A stretch of 6,370 nucleotides of DNA, taken from assembly GCA_002367635.1 (NCBI GenBank), contig DFDI01000076.1, positions 1-6,370 on the forward strand. The letters are read 5' to 3'. Positions 6,297 through 6,370 of the stretch are shown here, in pieces (positions within the stretch are counted from its first letter, which is position 1; each line of letters begins with the position of its first letter). The stretch comes from Betaproteobacteria bacterium UBA3031 (lineage in GTDB: Bacteria; Pseudomonadota; Gammaproteobacteria; Burkholderiales; Eutrophovitaceae). A program made the position numbers and the translations under genes. The notes under the pieces were generated by a model that did no database searches, was not told where the DNA came from, and saw only the letters and a program-made list of their open reading frames with translations.

Positions 6297-6370
6297 ATGG
6301 ATTCGCCCCGTACACTGCGTGTCGCAATCGTGGTTGGTGAGGCATCTGGTGATGTCCTTGGGTCGGCATT
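6294..6370 (+). CDS. lpxB: LpxB, lipid A disaccharide synthase, 3'-truncated by the window edge
   Basis: LpxB joins UDP-2,3-diacylglucosamine and lipid X into the beta-1,6-linked lipid A disaccharide at the inner face of the inner membrane. Only 25 codons and two bases are visible. They read MMDSPRTLRVAIVVGEASGD followed by VLGSA. The VAxVVGExSGDxLG pattern (residues 10-23) is the N-terminal signature of this family (E. coli: IALVAGETSGDILG). The start is ATG 6294 or the adjacent ATG 6297. Position directly after lpxA is the standard order. Motif and context make the call solid despite the short length; nothing can be said about the catalytic domain. Confidence 0.93.
   Translation, partial: MMDSPRTLRVAIVVGEASGDVLGSA

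Noticed and set aside
1..6370. A search for a novel or horizontally acquired system
   Set aside because: Every gene belongs to a well-known conserved operon in its usual order, with even spacing and similar base composition. No foreign gene, repeat array, integrase or atypical insertion is present.

Overview
This window is a gene-dense, one-strand stretch of a Gram-negative chromosome carrying the outer-membrane biogenesis cluster rseP–bamA–skp(ompH)–lpxD–fabZ–lpxA–lpxB. All seven genes read on the + strand. The first (rseP) is cut at its 5' end and the last (lpxB) at its 3' end by the window edges. The five complete genes carry the expected start region, stop and family motifs. No frameshift, insertion sequence, tRNA, rRNA or CRISPR array was found.

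Organism: the gene order is typical of proteobacteria (Gamma- and Betaproteobacteria). Sequence flavour leans towards the betaproteobacterial branch. LpxA has an NWVMAYVHVAHDC-type active-site segment, LpxD a GIAGSVVIGK/GGAAM/YPLSEHGAWKKNA C-terminal half, FabZ a GIWKF…AEVDGK tail, and BamA a short cysteine-free last-loop region ending in FQFTLGTGF. Base composition looks moderate (mid-40s % G+C by eye, not counted). This lineage call comes from remembered family patterns, not a search.

Layout: 1-1149 is the C-terminal 382 codons of the site-2 protease RseP (tandem PDZ region and the LDGG metal-ligand motif). 1165-3444 is BamA (signal peptide, five POTRA domains, 16-strand barrel). 3469-3978 is the periplasmic chaperone Skp/OmpH, with a GTG start. 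4006-5058 is LpxD, with a TTG start. 5090-5524 is FabZ; a TTG at 5078 is an alternative start. 5521-6294 is LpxA, overlapping fabZ by ATGA. 6294-6370 is the beginning of LpxB, overlapping lpxA by TAATG. The largest gap between genes is about 31 bases, so there is no non-coding stretch long enough to hold another gene. No convincing promoter or terminator was seen inside, which fits one long transcript or promoters buried in coding sequence.

Function: RseP releases sigma-E under envelope stress. BamA and Skp fold and chaperone outer-membrane proteins. LpxA, LpxD and LpxB carry out steps of lipid A synthesis. FabZ makes unsaturated acyl-ACP for fatty-acid elongation, drawing on the same 3-hydroxyacyl-ACP pool that LpxA and LpxD use. 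The cluster therefore couples supply of outer-membrane protein machinery, lipid A and fatty acids.

I do not see a previously undescribed system here. The points most worth a second look are a perfect 11-bp inverted repeat inside the end of lpxA, non-identical residues at the acyl-chain 'ruler' positions of LpxA and LpxD, and the use of non-ATG starts for skp and lpxD.
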